NCBI GenBank assembly: GCA_948695535.1 | Contig: CAPRTS010000001.1 | Location: 1 to 64,000, forward strand | Direction: 5' to 3' | DNA length: 64,000 nucleotides | Source: an uncultured Eubacteriales bacterium | GTDB lineage: Bacteria > Bacillota > Clostridia > Christensenellales > UBA1242 | Shown: one piece after another, positions 8,037 to 14,975 of the stretch | Numbering within the stretch: the stretch's first letter is position 1 | Layout: each line of letters starts with the position of its first letter | Program-made: the position numbers and the translations under genes | Notes under the pieces: generated by a model | What the model was told of the DNA's origin: nothing | Databases searched by the model: none | Seen by the model: only the letters and a program-made list of their open reading frames with translations

Positions 8037-8270
8037 ATGTGGTACCATTATTATTACCCAACCTATTATTACACTTATAATACCGGACGTTGTGGCTGTA
8101 ATGGTTGTAACAACTGGTATACTGGTTACACAACCTACAACAATTCGTGCGGTAACTGCGGTTGCAATAACAACGTTTACGCCTATACCAACGGTAGTGG
8201 CAACTGTGGTTGCAACAGTTGTCGTTGCAATAGTTGTAATAACGGCTACGCCAGCATTATGTATTACTAA
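8037..8270 (+). CDS. Tyr/Cys/Asn-rich low-complexity protein, coat-like
   Basis: This 77-residue protein is made almost only of Tyr, Cys, Asn, Gly, Thr and Ser, starting MWYHYYYPTYYYTY and then using repeats of the type GCNGCNN, NCGCNN and NSCRCNSC. It has 13 cysteines and no hydrophobic core. A strong AAGGAGG site upstream makes it a real gene, and it follows yunB by 45 bases. Such composition is typical of cross-linked spore coat or crust proteins (family-level analogy, not homology). An alternative frame starting at 8092 codes for an implausible Val/Thr chain. Confidence 0.7.
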   Translation: MWYHYYYPTYYYTYNTGRCGCNGCNNWYTGYTTYNNSCGNCGCNNNVYAYTNGSGNCGCNSCRCNSCNNGYASIMYY

Positions 8271-8300
8271 AGAAATAGAACCAAAGACTTTTCGACATTA

Positions 8301-8334
8301 AAAAACGCGGGTAACAAACAAAACCCGCGTTTTT
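8301..8334. terminator. Bidirectional rho-independent terminator
   Basis: A 12-base inverted repeat, AAAAACGCGGGT and ACCCGCGTTTTT with a 10-base A-rich loop, ends both the coat-like gene on the plus strand and tRNA-Glu on the minus strand. Its last base overlaps the CCA end of the tRNA. Confidence 0.85.
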
Positions 8335-8408
8335 GGTAGTGCCGGCGGGAGTCGAACCCGCCATACCGCCGTGAAAGGGCGGTGTCTTAACCGATTGACC
8401 ACGGCACC
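8334..8408 (-). tRNA. tRNA-Glu (UUC)
   Basis: The minus strand begins GGTGCCGTGGTCAATCGG, has the anticodon stem CCGCC/GGCGG with loop CTTTCAC (anticodon TTC), a T-arm GGCGGGTTCGACTCCCGCC, and an encoded ACCA end. The first acceptor pair is G-U. Confidence 0.95.
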
Positions 8409-8417
8409 GAATGCCTT

Positions 8418-8446
8418 AATATAGCACAGTTCCGTGGCTTTGACAA
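8418..8446 (-). promoter_or_regulatory. Promoter of tRNA-Glu
   Basis: TTGTCA (8441-8446) and TATATT (8418-8423) are 17 bases apart on the minus strand, about 10 bases upstream of the tRNA. Confidence 0.75.
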
Positions 8447-8460
8447 GTAATTACCGCAAT

Positions 8461-8877
8461 TTAGTAAACAACATTATTGCCGCAGCAGGGTGTTGCGTAG
8501 CAGTGACCTTGGTACGGTACATTGTAAGTTTGGCAGCAATTGCCGCCGCAGCCATTATTATAGCAAGTGCTATAATTATAGCCGCAATTCCCGTTGGCAC
8601 AGTTAACCGTGTAGGGAAACGAAGCGTTGGGGAAGTTGCTGGCCGTGGTGTAGGTAGTTTGGCCATTTAGGTTATTATAAGTGGTGTTGGTTGTGCGGCG
8701 GTAAACATTAGTGTTGTCGCTGGTGATGCCATCTTCGATTTTGTTTATTTCTCTTTGTTGCAAGGCCAAAGCTAAAACAATAATCAGCAGTGACGTGTTA
8801 TTGGCCAGGTTGATGTTGTGACAATGACTGTATAAACCCAAGGCCAACAATGGTAAAACTAAATTCGTATTAAACAT
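8461..8877 (-). CDS. Cys/Asn/Tyr-rich protein with hydrophobic N-terminus, coat-like
   Basis: This is a 138-residue protein. The first 42 residues are hydrophobic (LVLPLLALGLYSH, then SLLIIVLALALQQ), probably one or two membrane segments, followed by a linker and a tail rich in Cys, Asn, Tyr and Gly (GNCGYNYSTCYNNGCGGNCC). The tail resembles the protein at 8037-8270 on the other strand, so the two may be related coat or exosporium components. AAAGGAG precedes the start at somewhat long spacing. The function is inferred only from composition and from the neighbouring sporulation genes. Confidence 0.65.
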   Translation of the reverse strand: MFNTNLVLPLLALGLYSHCHNINLANNTSLLIIVLALALQQREINKIEDGITSDNTNVYRRTTNTTYNNLNGQTTYTTASNFPNASFPYTVNCANGNCGYNYSTCYNNGCGGNCCQTYNVPYQGHCYATPCCGNNVVY

Positions 8878-8895
8878 AAATGATGTTACTCCTTT

Positions 8896-9462
8896 TTAAT
8901 AAATTTTGCCAACGGGGAATAGTGGTTGGTTTAAGAAACTGTTATCGGCGCTTTGGTGATAATGTTCGGCACGGTTAATTGGGGCGTAGCCGTAAACCGG
9001 CACCAATAGGTCAGTAACGGCACTTACGCGTACCAAAATTTTGAAAGTAACGTTACGCAGGGTGGTAGTGGCACCATCATTAGTAAAGCCGGTGGCTTCC
9101 AGGGTGGCTTCACTGGTAATGGTGTACGGGAAAGCGGCGTCGCTGGGTAAATATAGTACAAGATCAATCGGGCGGGTAATTGTACTGTGCGTTTGAAACG
9201 CGGTGTTATTGGCGTCCGTTAAATAAAGGGTGACAGGAATGACAACGTCAGCGGTAACACGGGTGCAGTGGTTAGGCCCCAGCGGGGTGGTGGTTAGGTT
9301 TAACATTTGTGTTTCGGTGGGCGTAGCGGTAATGCGTTGCATCGTGAAGGGTGCAGTAACGGTACCGGGAATGGTGCCGGTGTCGATAACTAGATTAGTA
9401 GCGCTGCTGACTTCTAAGGCACTATCTAACACGCGGGGTACCGAAATGACGACTCGGTTCAT
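8896..9462 (-). CDS. Hypothetical protein, possible spore-surface protein
   Basis: This is a 188-residue protein with no signal peptide, rich in Thr, Val and Ala and predicted mostly beta from its alternating pattern (TRVTADVVIPVTLYLTD, TLRNVTFKILVRVSAV). It starts MNRVVISVPRVLDSAL after a perfect AAAGGAGGT site, so it is probably well translated. It lies 18 bases upstream of the Cys-rich coat-like gene on the same strand, so the two likely share a transcript. No family was recognised with certainty; a role in the spore surface is suggested by context only. Confidence 0.6.
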   Translation of the reverse strand: MNRVVISVPRVLDSALEVSSATNLVIDTGTIPGTVTAPFTMQRITATPTETQMLNLTTTPLGPNHCTRVTADVVIPVTLYLTDANNTAFQTHSTITRPIDLVLYLPSDAAFPYTITSEATLEATGFTNDGATTTLRNVTFKILVRVSAVTDLLVPVYGYAPINRAEHYHQSADNSFLNQPLFPVGKIY

Positions 9463-9533
9463 GGGTTTCTACCTCCTTTAATGGCTTTATTTATGCGGTA
9501 AATAATTTTTGTGTGCACGCACATACTACGACA

Positions 9534-10622
9534 ATGAAGGTAAGTAAAAGACAAATTTTTTGGCGGGTGGGAGCGTGGCTGTTAGCCATGGTAATCTTAG
9601 CGGGTTTCATGGCGGGAGTCAGTTTGCTAAGTCGTGTTCCGGCCCAGGTAACCTTAGGTGCGGTAGGGGAAACTTCTGCCCACGGTATGTGCACCATGGA
9701 CGTAGCGACGGGACGGGTATTGTTTGCCCATAATGCGGATCAAACCATGGGCATGGCGTCGACTACGAAAGTCGTTACGGCTTTGACTGTGTTAGAAAAT
9801 TATGCTGATTTGGATACCAAAGTCACCATTCCCGACGCGGCAGTCGGCATTGAGGGCAGTAGTATCTATTTGCAAAAAGGCGAACAACTAACTGTGCGTG
9901 AATTGTTATACGGGTTAATGTTGCGGTCAGGAAACGACGCGGCGGTGGCGTTGGCCTTAACCGTGGCCGGCAGTATTGCTGACTTCGCAACTTTGATGAA
10001 CCAGACGGCAAGCAAGTACGGTGCAACTAAGTCACATTTTACTAACCCCCACGGCTTAGACGACCCCGCTCATTACACAACAGCGCGCGATTTAGCCAAA
10101 ATCAGTGCCGCCGCGTTAAAAAATCCAACTTTTGTCGAAATTTGTTCGGCCGTGGAAAAGCGGATCGATGGTGTAGACTATCCGCGAGTGTTACAGAATA
10201 AAAATAAATTGCTGAAAAGTTTGGATGGCTGTATCGGCGTTAAAACGGGGTATACCAAAAAAACCGGTCGTTCGTTCGTTGGGGCACGCGAAGTTGATGG
10301 GCAAAAAATTGTTTGTGTAGTGTTAAACTGTGGGCCCATGTTCCCCGAAACGGCGCAACTGTTGCGTGACGCGGATCGTTTGTACCACAATAAAGTAATT
10401 TTAGAGAAAGAAGAAATTTTCACGGCGACCGACGGTACCATGGGTATCGCCTTGGCAGATTTCGCGTACCCGTTAACTGACGCTGAATTGGCGGAATTGG
10501 ACATTACCTTGGTCGGTAATACCGTGACCATCAAGTTTGAAGGTAAGGTTATTTATACCGGTTATGCGGTTAATATCGGTGATGGCAGCCCCGGTGCTAA
10601 CGCCCGTGAAATTGCTGCTTAA
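9534..10622 (+). CDS. dacF: D-alanyl-D-alanine carboxypeptidase, DacF-like
   Basis: This is a 362-residue penicillin-binding protein of the low-molecular-weight S11 family, which trims the last D-Ala from peptidoglycan stem peptides. The N-terminal segment is a signal anchor; the catalytic triad motifs are all present: STTK (with MASTTK), SGND and KTGYT. A C-terminal beta domain follows (DGTMGIALADFAYP onward). The ATG at 9534 is preferred because CATACT ends 6 bases before it and there is no ribosome site, which fits a leaderless mRNA; a GTG at 9513 is the alternative. DacF in Bacillus works in forespore cortex formation, and the sporulation neighbours suit that. Confidence 0.92.
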   Translation: MKVSKRQIFWRVGAWLLAMVILAGFMAGVSLLSRVPAQVTLGAVGETSAHGMCTMDVATGRVLFAHNADQTMGMASTTKVVTALTVLENYADLDTKVTIPDAAVGIEGSSIYLQKGEQLTVRELLYGLMLRSGNDAAVALALTVAGSIADFATLMNQTASKYGATKSHFTNPHGLDDPAHYTTARDLAKISAAALKNPTFVEICSAVEKRIDGVDYPRVLQNKNKLLKSLDGCIGVKTGYTKKTGRSFVGAREVDGQKIVCVVLNCGPMFPETAQLLRDADRLYHNKVILEKEEIFTATDGTMGIALADFAYPLTDAELAELDITLVGNTVTIKFEGKVIYTGYAVNIGDGSPGANAREIAA

Positions 10623-10683
10623 TTTAGCAATTGCTACTTGAAATAAGTTACGTAGTATGTTAAATTAAATATGGAGAAACAAT

Positions 10684-10920
10684 ATGGTACAACCAACGAA
10701 AAACCTTAAACTTACCACCTGTCAAGTGGTGGTTACGCGGGGGTTAAAACGGCGGTTACGGTCACTGATTACTGATAACGGTTTGCGTACTGCGGATCCA
10801 GCAACGGTGGTTATCGGGCGGTGTGAAGACTGCGGGTCGTTAATTTACGCCGATGACTTGCTGACGTCCGCCCCGGAACCGGCACCCGCCCAAGTCGACG
10901 AATGGGAATATTACCAATAA
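10684..10920 (+). CDS. Small hypothetical protein with a CxxC pair
   Basis: This is a 78-residue protein preceded by GGAGAAACAAT. The first half is basic (TRGLKRRLRSLI), then comes IGRCEDCGSLIYADDLL, where the single Cys pair could bind a metal with a partner, and an acidic Pro-rich tail. A plausible promoter (TTGAAA, 17 bases, TAAATT) lies between dacF and this gene, and a terminator follows. No family was recognised. Confidence 0.65.
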   Translation: MVQPTKNLKLTTCQVVVTRGLKRRLRSLITDNGLRTADPATVVIGRCEDCGSLIYADDLLTSAPEPAPAQVDEWEYYQ

Positions 10921-10952
10921 AAAAAGCACGTTGTTAACCGGCGTGCTTTTTT
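10918..10952. terminator. Bidirectional rho-independent terminator
   Basis: A 10-bp stem (AAAAAGCACG / CGTGCTTTTT) lies between two convergent genes, with A and T runs on either side. Confidence 0.85.
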
Positions 10953-10967
10953 AACGGTAGTAAAAAC

Positions 10968-11339
10968 TTACTGCTCGCGGTCGGCGGGGGTAGTGTTGGT
11001 CGCGTCGGTGTTGGCGTCGGTCGACAAAAACTCTTGCATCTCTTTAATGGTGCGTTCGGCCCATTGTTTGTTAAGTGCGTGCATGGCCTTATGGTCACGT
11101 AAATTCTTAGCGGTCCACCAATCTTCCGGTATGCGGCAGTAAGGGCAGTTCGCGATATATTCTAAGGTGCGTTCGGCCTTGGCGATTTGCCCTTCGGCAA
11201 CGCGACGGTTGTGCGCGTCCCAATCGACGCTTTCTACATGCTTAACGCTACCGACCACGGCCGCCGTAAGCCCGACCGCAAAAGCGGTGGCTTTGAAAAT
11301 GCGCTTTTTTTTGCTGGGTTGGGGTGTTGAGTTGTTCAT
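10968..11339 (-). CDS. Single-pass membrane protein with a Cys2His2-like motif
   Basis: This is a 123-residue protein with a basic start (SKKKRIFK), one membrane helix (about residues 20-36) and a soluble C-terminal part. That part contains CPYC followed after 14 residues by HKAMH, close to a classical C2H2 zinc-finger spacing. The ATG at 11339 has AAGGAG upstream. The acidic Thr-rich tail looks disordered. No family was recognised. It faces a terminator and has its own promoter, so it is a single-gene unit. Confidence 0.65.
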   Translation of the reverse strand: MNNSTPQPSKKKRIFKATAFAVGLTAAVVGSVKHVESVDWDAHNRRVAEGQIAKAERTLEYIANCPYCRIPEDWWTAKNLRDHKAMHALNKQWAERTIKEMQEFLSTDANTDATNTTPADREQ

Positions 11340-11364
11340 AATTTTCTCCTTTTTTATTGACAGC

Positions 11365-11394
11365 ACTATACCATAAGCCGTGACAAATTGACAA
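11365..11394 (-). promoter_or_regulatory. Promoter of the gene at 10968-11339
   Basis: TTGTCA (11389-11394), an 18-base spacer and TATAGT (11365-11370) preceded by TGG as an extended -10 element, all on the minus strand. Confidence 0.65.
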
Positions 11395-11403
11395 TACTTT
11401 TCG

Positions 11404-11433
11404 TAAAAAACGCCCCCGATTTTTCGAGAGCGT
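11404..11433 (-). terminator. Rho-independent terminator after the YwaF-like pair
   Basis: On the minus strand AACGC-T-CTCG pairs with CGGG-G-GCGTT around an A-rich loop, followed by T residues. It lies 28 bases after the last stop codon of the pair. Confidence 0.7.
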
Positions 11434-11461
11434 TATAGTTAAGTTGCCTGTTCGCGTCAAG

Positions 11462-12244
11462 TTAATTATTCGCGGCGGTGCGTTTGGCGGCGTGTTTGGC
11501 CATTAAGTACGTGGACAACCAGTAAATGCCATAGATGCACGCGGTGACGGAGTAAAACGCGGCCAAGGTTAGAAAGGGCATTAAGTAGGGAGACATACCG
11601 AACGTACTGCCGGTTAAGAAAAACCAATCGTAATGACCACTGCCACCGGCGTAATTGGTGTTATAGCAAACGTTGCCAATGGTCGCCCATAGCGCGACAC
11701 AAACCATGCCGACCAAAGGTAACCAAAGCTTTTTAATGTGCAGTTTGACTTGGCCGGTGGTCAGGGACAAAATACCCCACGCCAGTAACAAACCGTGGTA
11801 AAGCATGGTTTGTACCACTTTGTAGCACCATGGTGTGTTGTCGCCTAAGGCACTGCCCGGGTAGACTAAATACATGAAAGCCCCGGTTGTGGCCAACGCC
11901 ACAATGATTTCTTTGAACCAATCGTGTTTACTGTTCGCTACGAAAATCGCCATTACGCCCATTAAGGTACAAATGTGGAATGGCAATTTATCGATGTTTA
12001 GGGTAAACGATGAACGGACAAAAGGTTGTAAAAAGAAATCAACTACGTAAAAGCCAAACGTAACCAGTGCTAAAATCTTTAAAGTTTTATGTTTGGTGGC
12101 GTCGCTTTTGCCTTTCAACCAAAAGGCCGCGCCGATAATTGCGCCCGCAATCAAAAAGATGTACAGAAAATGCCAAATTGAAAAGCAGGTAATTTCGATG
12201 GGTCCGTCCGTATTGCCTAATATGTCACTTAAAAATTTTTTCAT
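11462..12244 (-). CDS. YwaF-like integral membrane protein (first of a tandem pair by position)
   Basis: This is a 260-residue protein with about seven hydrophobic helices. It fits the YwaF/TIGR02206 family: an early FSIWHFLYIF helix, then LPFHICTLMGVMAIFV in the third helix, LVYPGSAL, and YHGLLLAWGIL. The family's function is unknown. It overlaps the upstream gene by 4 bases (ATGA), so the two are translationally coupled. The neighbour has the same length and topology, so this looks like an old tandem duplication or an obligate heterodimer. Annotation rests on topology and a few motifs. Confidence 0.75.
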   Translation of the reverse strand: MKKFLSDILGNTDGPIEITCFSIWHFLYIFLIAGAIIGAAFWLKGKSDATKHKTLKILALVTFGFYVVDFFLQPFVRSSFTLNIDKLPFHICTLMGVMAIFVANSKHDWFKEIIVALATTGAFMYLVYPGSALGDNTPWCYKVVQTMLYHGLLLAWGILSLTTGQVKLHIKKLWLPLVGMVCVALWATIGNVCYNTNYAGGSGHYDWFFLTGSTFGMSPYLMPFLTLAAFYSVTACIYGIYWLSTYLMAKHAAKRTAANN

Positions 12245-13023
12245 TGTTCAACTCCTTTATTTGTTTTTTGCCATGGCCAGCGCCAGTTTTTCACCTGCAC
12301 GTACCACCGGTCTTCCCGCGGTAGGGCGCAACGTTCGTATAACGCCGTCAACGCGAAAACCAACAGTGTGCCTAAAAGCCCCATGAACAAAGTATTAAAC
12401 CACGGGCAAGCGGGAAGGGGTGGTTCTAACAAGAACATGGTGTTTGGTGGGTCCATACGACAAAGGCGGTACAAGCCGATGATTAAACCGCCGTCGATCA
12501 AGAAAAAACACAACCCGGTAAAAACACTGAGCGTATTAAACACACGAATTTTAAGGTAGCCACCGACTAATAAATAAAGACAACCAAAGATCATTGTGGA
12601 ATGCGACAGTAAACCTTTTAACGTTTCCCAATCGGCTAAGTCAGGTACTCGACCGTAACGTTCGTTTAAGATAATGCCAATCGCGCCCCCGACAATGCCT
12701 AAATAAAAGGTGGCTTCGACCAGAATCCGGTAGACTACGGATTCTCGCTTGCGAGCAAACGCGACGATCAACAGTGTCCACATAATTATGTTACAGGGGA
12801 AAATAGGCAATAACATGGGGCTGGCAACTTCGGCACTGCCGGTAGTGAAGTAGTCTACGTAAAGACTGCTGAAATGCAAAGCCACGGTGACAACCGCGGC
12901 AATTTGTAAAATTAAGTTTTTTCGATTTTGTTGCTTAATGGTTAAGCCACAAATTACTAACAGTCCCGCGGTAATTACCGTTGCACTGATCATGTAAAGC
13001 CAATGTGCCAAGTCGAACAACAT
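12241..13023 (-). CDS. YwaF-like integral membrane protein (upstream partner)
   Basis: This is a 260-residue protein with seven or so transmembrane segments and a motif ILPIFPCNIIMWTLLI at the place where its partner has LPFHICTLM. A later helix has SHSTMIFGCLYLLVGG, equivalent to the partner's YHGLLLAWGIL. The C-terminal tail is basic with many Trp (RWYVQVKNWRWPWQK). It is first in the two-gene unit; TAAAAT lies 5 bases before the ATG, which fits a nearly leaderless mRNA. The His of the partner's FH motif is not conserved here (PC instead), so the two may have divided roles. Confidence 0.7.
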   Translation of the reverse strand: MLFDLAHWLYMISATVITAGLLVICGLTIKQQNRKNLILQIAAVVTVALHFSSLYVDYFTTGSAEVASPMLLPIFPCNIIMWTLLIVAFARKRESVVYRILVEATFYLGIVGGAIGIILNERYGRVPDLADWETLKGLLSHSTMIFGCLYLLVGGYLKIRVFNTLSVFTGLCFFLIDGGLIIGLYRLCRMDPPNTMFLLEPPLPACPWFNTLFMGLLGTLLVFALTALYERCALPREDRWYVQVKNWRWPWQKTNKGVEQ

Positions 13024-13120
13024 AATCTATTTTAGCTTACTCTTTTCCATTGACCGCTGTCAATAGTTTTCCCCAAATTTCGTCAAATTTCGCGTCGGTA
13101 GGGCTCGGTGACTTATTACT

Positions 13121-13157
13121 AAAAAACCCATGGTTGTTAAAGATCGCCATGGGTTTT
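13121..13157. terminator. Bidirectional rho-independent terminator
   Basis: An 11-bp stem (AAAACCCATGG / CCATGGGTTTT, 13123-13133 and 13147-13157) lies between the YwaF-like pair and the small gene at 13183. It carries T residues on the plus strand and A residues before it, so it can serve the minus-strand small gene as well. Confidence 0.75.
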
Positions 13158-13182
13158 ATTATGCGTAAAGTTGGTTAATAGT

Positions 13183-13356
13183 TTACCTTTCGCGGTCAAG
13201 GTTAACGTCATTAACCACGCGTTCGCGTGCTTGTTCTTTTAGGTAGGCGGGGTTGTTTTGCATGGCCAATTTATGTAATTTTTTCAATTCGGCCTTGACG
13301 TGTTGTTCCTTTTTGAAATTTTGGTAGGTGGTTTGGAACCAATTTTCTTTTTTCAT
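13183..13356 (-). CDS. Small hypothetical protein (57 residues)
   Basis: This 57-residue protein (starts MKKENWFQTTYQNFKK, ends NDVNLDRER) was found by reading the minus strand directly. AAGGAG lies 9-10 bases before the ATG, a good promoter lies upstream and a terminator lies downstream, so it is very likely a real gene. It is highly charged, Lys and Gln rich, and probably a single long helix. No family was recognised. Confidence 0.7.
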   Translation of the reverse strand: MKKENWFQTTYQNFKKEQHVKAELKKLHKLAMQNNPAYLKEQARERVVNDVNLDRER

Positions 13357-13392
13357 ATTAATAATTACTCCTTTTATTAAATTTTAATATTT

Positions 13393-13421
13393 AGCATACC
13401 ACACGCTACGGCATAAGGCAA
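13393..13421 (-). promoter_or_regulatory. Promoter of the 57-residue gene
   Basis: TTGCCT (13416-13421), 17 bases, then TATGCT (13393-13398) with a TGG extension on the minus strand. Confidence 0.7.
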
Positions 13422-13446
13422 TACTTAAAATGAGATTGGTAACGGG

Positions 13447-14061
13447 TTAATGCTTGGCGGTAAGCGTGGTGATAAACTGATTAATAATTTTCTGGTGCTT
13501 TAAGTAATAAGGACGGTACTGTTGCCATAAACGCCGGGATTCCGGTCGTCCAATAGACCCTTTGTCGCGTTGTTTTAAGTTTAAGAAACTTTGGTGGACA
13601 CTGGTGCGTTTGATAATCAGCGGACGACTTTGTAAAAATTGTAAATTGTCGATGCGGGTAAACAGTTCCGAGCCTTCATAGATAAATAATTGCTGGGGGT
13701 TGGCCGCGATATAATCAAGCATCATCTGGTCGTAGGCGCGGCGGTATTTTTGCATGGTGGCGTGGTCAACGTGCGTGCGCCACTGTTGCTTGGTAAAATA
13801 AACCTGCGTTTCGGGGTGGAGTTTTTGGAAAAGCTCAACAAAGAATTTGGACTCGGGGCTGTCGTATTGTTCCGACCAACACAGCCAATCTTGCCGCAGG
13901 TGTAGGGCGTGGTGTTGTTGAGCCAAACGCTCGGCGGTATAAGTTTTGCCGGCACCATAAAGCCCGGTAACAAAAATTACATTATCGGTCGTACCAAATT
14001 TATCTAAATTAAAAGTCAAATCGGGTCGGGTAACGTATCTGCTTACGCGTTGCTTGCACAT
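13447..14061 (-). CDS. P-loop ATPase/kinase-like protein, unknown substrate
   Basis: This 204-residue protein has a Walker A motif GLYGAGKT near residue 33 and an N-terminal strand VIFVTG, as in small nucleoside- or shikimate-kinase-like P-loop proteins. A possible Walker B strand is QQLFIYEGSEL. The C-terminal part is rich in Arg, Gln and Tyr. The substrate is unknown. TAAAAT ends 5 bases before the ATG, with TTGCCG 18 bases further up (14091-14096), so its mRNA is predicted to be almost leaderless. Confidence 0.75.
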   Translation of the reverse strand: MCKQRVSRYVTRPDLTFNLDKFGTTDNVIFVTGLYGAGKTYTAERLAQQHHALHLRQDWLCWSEQYDSPESKFFVELFQKLHPETQVYFTKQQWRTHVDHATMQKYRRAYDQMMLDYIAANPQQLFIYEGSELFTRIDNLQFLQSRPLIIKRTSVHQSFLNLKQRDKGSIGRPESRRLWQQYRPYYLKHQKIINQFITTLTAKH

Positions 14062-14121
14062 GGTGTATTTTAACCTACCATAGGCAAAAACGGCAAAATT
14101 TTTTTCGGCTAAGTTAGTGCG

Positions 14122-14233
14122 ATGGTGCGTCGAGGAGTGAAGCGACGAAAGCGTACCATTTTGGGCGGGACAAATTATTGTCTTAAAAATAGTATTTGGT
14201 TATGTGGTCGGTTATCCCGCCCAAAATGGTGCG
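14122..14233. repeat. Nested inverted repeats next to tRNA-Leu
   Basis: A perfect 16-bp inverted repeat, ACCATTTTGGGCGGGA at 14155-14170 and its complement at 14215-14230, extends with one mismatch to 14152 and 14233. The right arm contains the CCA end of tRNA-Leu. Beside it is a second palindromic stretch: ATGGT (14122-14126) and CGTCG pair with CGACG and ACCAT (14155-14159). The 44 bases inside the main repeat hold nothing recognisable. Confidence 0.7.
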
Positions 14234-14303
14234 AACGAGAGGATTTGAACCTCCAAAAATGCGCTTCTGAGACGCACGCGTATGCCAGTTCCGCCACGCT
14301 CGC
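14227..14303 (-). tRNA. tRNA-Leu (CAG) with a short variable region
   Basis: The minus strand begins GCGAGCGTGGCGGAACTGG, has the Leu-type D-arm, an anticodon stem TGCGT/GCGCA with loop CTCAGAA (anticodon CAG), only five T residues as variable region, a T-arm GGAGG/CCTCT and an encoded ACCA end. A normal bacterial tRNA-Leu has a long variable arm of ten or more bases, which is missing here. The identity is assigned from the anticodon and D-arm. Confidence 0.85.
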
Positions 14304-14315
14304 AAATCTGTGGGC

Positions 14316-14344
14316 AGTCTACCCCAAACGAAGCACTTTGTCAA
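14316..14344 (-). promoter_or_regulatory. Promoter of tRNA-Leu
   Basis: TTGACA (14339-14344), 17 bases, TAGACT (14316-14321) on the minus strand, 12 bases before the tRNA. Confidence 0.75.
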
Positions 14345-14393
14345 TTTGGCAATTAGGGCATGGCTATAAAGTGGCACAACCGCCATTTTGGTA

Positions 14394-14422
14394 TTGACTA
14401 TCGTGTGGGTGGGTGCCATAAT
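14394..14422 (+). promoter_or_regulatory. Promoter giving a leaderless mRNA
   Basis: TTGACT (14394-14399), 17 bases, CATAAT (14417-14422); the -10 box ends 5 bases before the ATG at 14428. Confidence 0.75.
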
Positions 14423-14427
14423 ACCAT

Positions 14428-14889
14428 ATGGACAACAGAAAATTATCTAAATCGACGATTGGTAAATTTGCTGACGAATCTATGGATTACGGGAAAAATG
14501 ATTATTTAGCACCCGCAGACGTTGACCGCTTGTTGCAAAACGTAGAAACAACGGACAAGGAATTGTTGACGGACGAAGAACTTAAACAATTACTGGTTAT
14601 GGAAGAGGATCCCGCCGTCGGTAAGCAAAATGCAGCAGCACCGGCCGAACGTGAAAGGTCAAATTTTTGTAAGTTAGATATGTCTACGCCGCTTAAAGTA
14701 TGGTATACGCGCAGTAAAGCCGATCGCGAGGCGGGGTACCAAAAAACAACTTTGGAGGCTATGTTGAACCATCTGCGTTATGGTAACGAAGAATTAGAAG
14801 ACATTGGTGGAATGATGATTGACGTTAACCAATTGCTCGCGGCGCAGAAAGCGAACGAACAAACAACCGACAACGGTCGCGAAATGTAA
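14428..14889 (+). CDS. Hypothetical acidic protein
   Basis: This is a 153-residue soluble protein with no signal or membrane segment. The N-terminal half is acidic (DVDRLLQNVETTDKELLTDEEL), and the middle has a more conserved-looking block (LKVWYTRSKADREAGYQ, then TTLEAMLNHLRYGNEELEDIGG). No family was recognised. There is no ribosome site; the promoter position predicts a leaderless mRNA. A terminator follows, so it is a single-gene unit just upstream of smc. Confidence 0.65.
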   Translation: MDNRKLSKSTIGKFADESMDYGKNDYLAPADVDRLLQNVETTDKELLTDEELKQLLVMEEDPAVGKQNAAAPAERERSNFCKLDMSTPLKVWYTRSKADREAGYQKTTLEAMLNHLRYGNEELEDIGGMMIDVNQLLAAQKANEQTTDNGREM

Positions 14890-14911
14890 TCGGGAATTAT
14901 TAACGATAATG

Positions 14912-14938
14912 AAAAGGACGGAGCGACCGTCCTTTTTT
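14912..14938 (+). terminator. Rho-independent terminator
   Basis: A 10-bp stem (AAAAGGACGG / CCGTCCTTTT) with a 5-base loop ends in six T residues, between the hypothetical gene and the smc promoter. Confidence 0.9.
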
Positions 14939-14940
14939 GT

Positions 14941-14969
14941 TTGTCAAAATTGGCGATTGCGTGTACAGT
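14941..14969 (+). promoter_or_regulatory. Promoter of smc
   Basis: TTGTCA (14941-14946), 17 bases, TACAGT (14964-14969). The -10 box ends exactly 6 bases before the GTG at 14976, so transcription should begin at the start codon. Confidence 0.75.
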
Positions 14970-14975
14970 CTTATT

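Noticed and set aside
8092..8301. Second open frame over the Tyr/Cys-rich gene
   Set aside because: It has no ribosome site and codes for a Val/Thr/Ala string; it arises from the repeated codons of the real frame.
14937..14975. Longer N-terminus of SMC
   Set aside because: The extra codons overlap the T-run of the upstream terminator and the -35 and -10 boxes, and are not like SMC N-termini.
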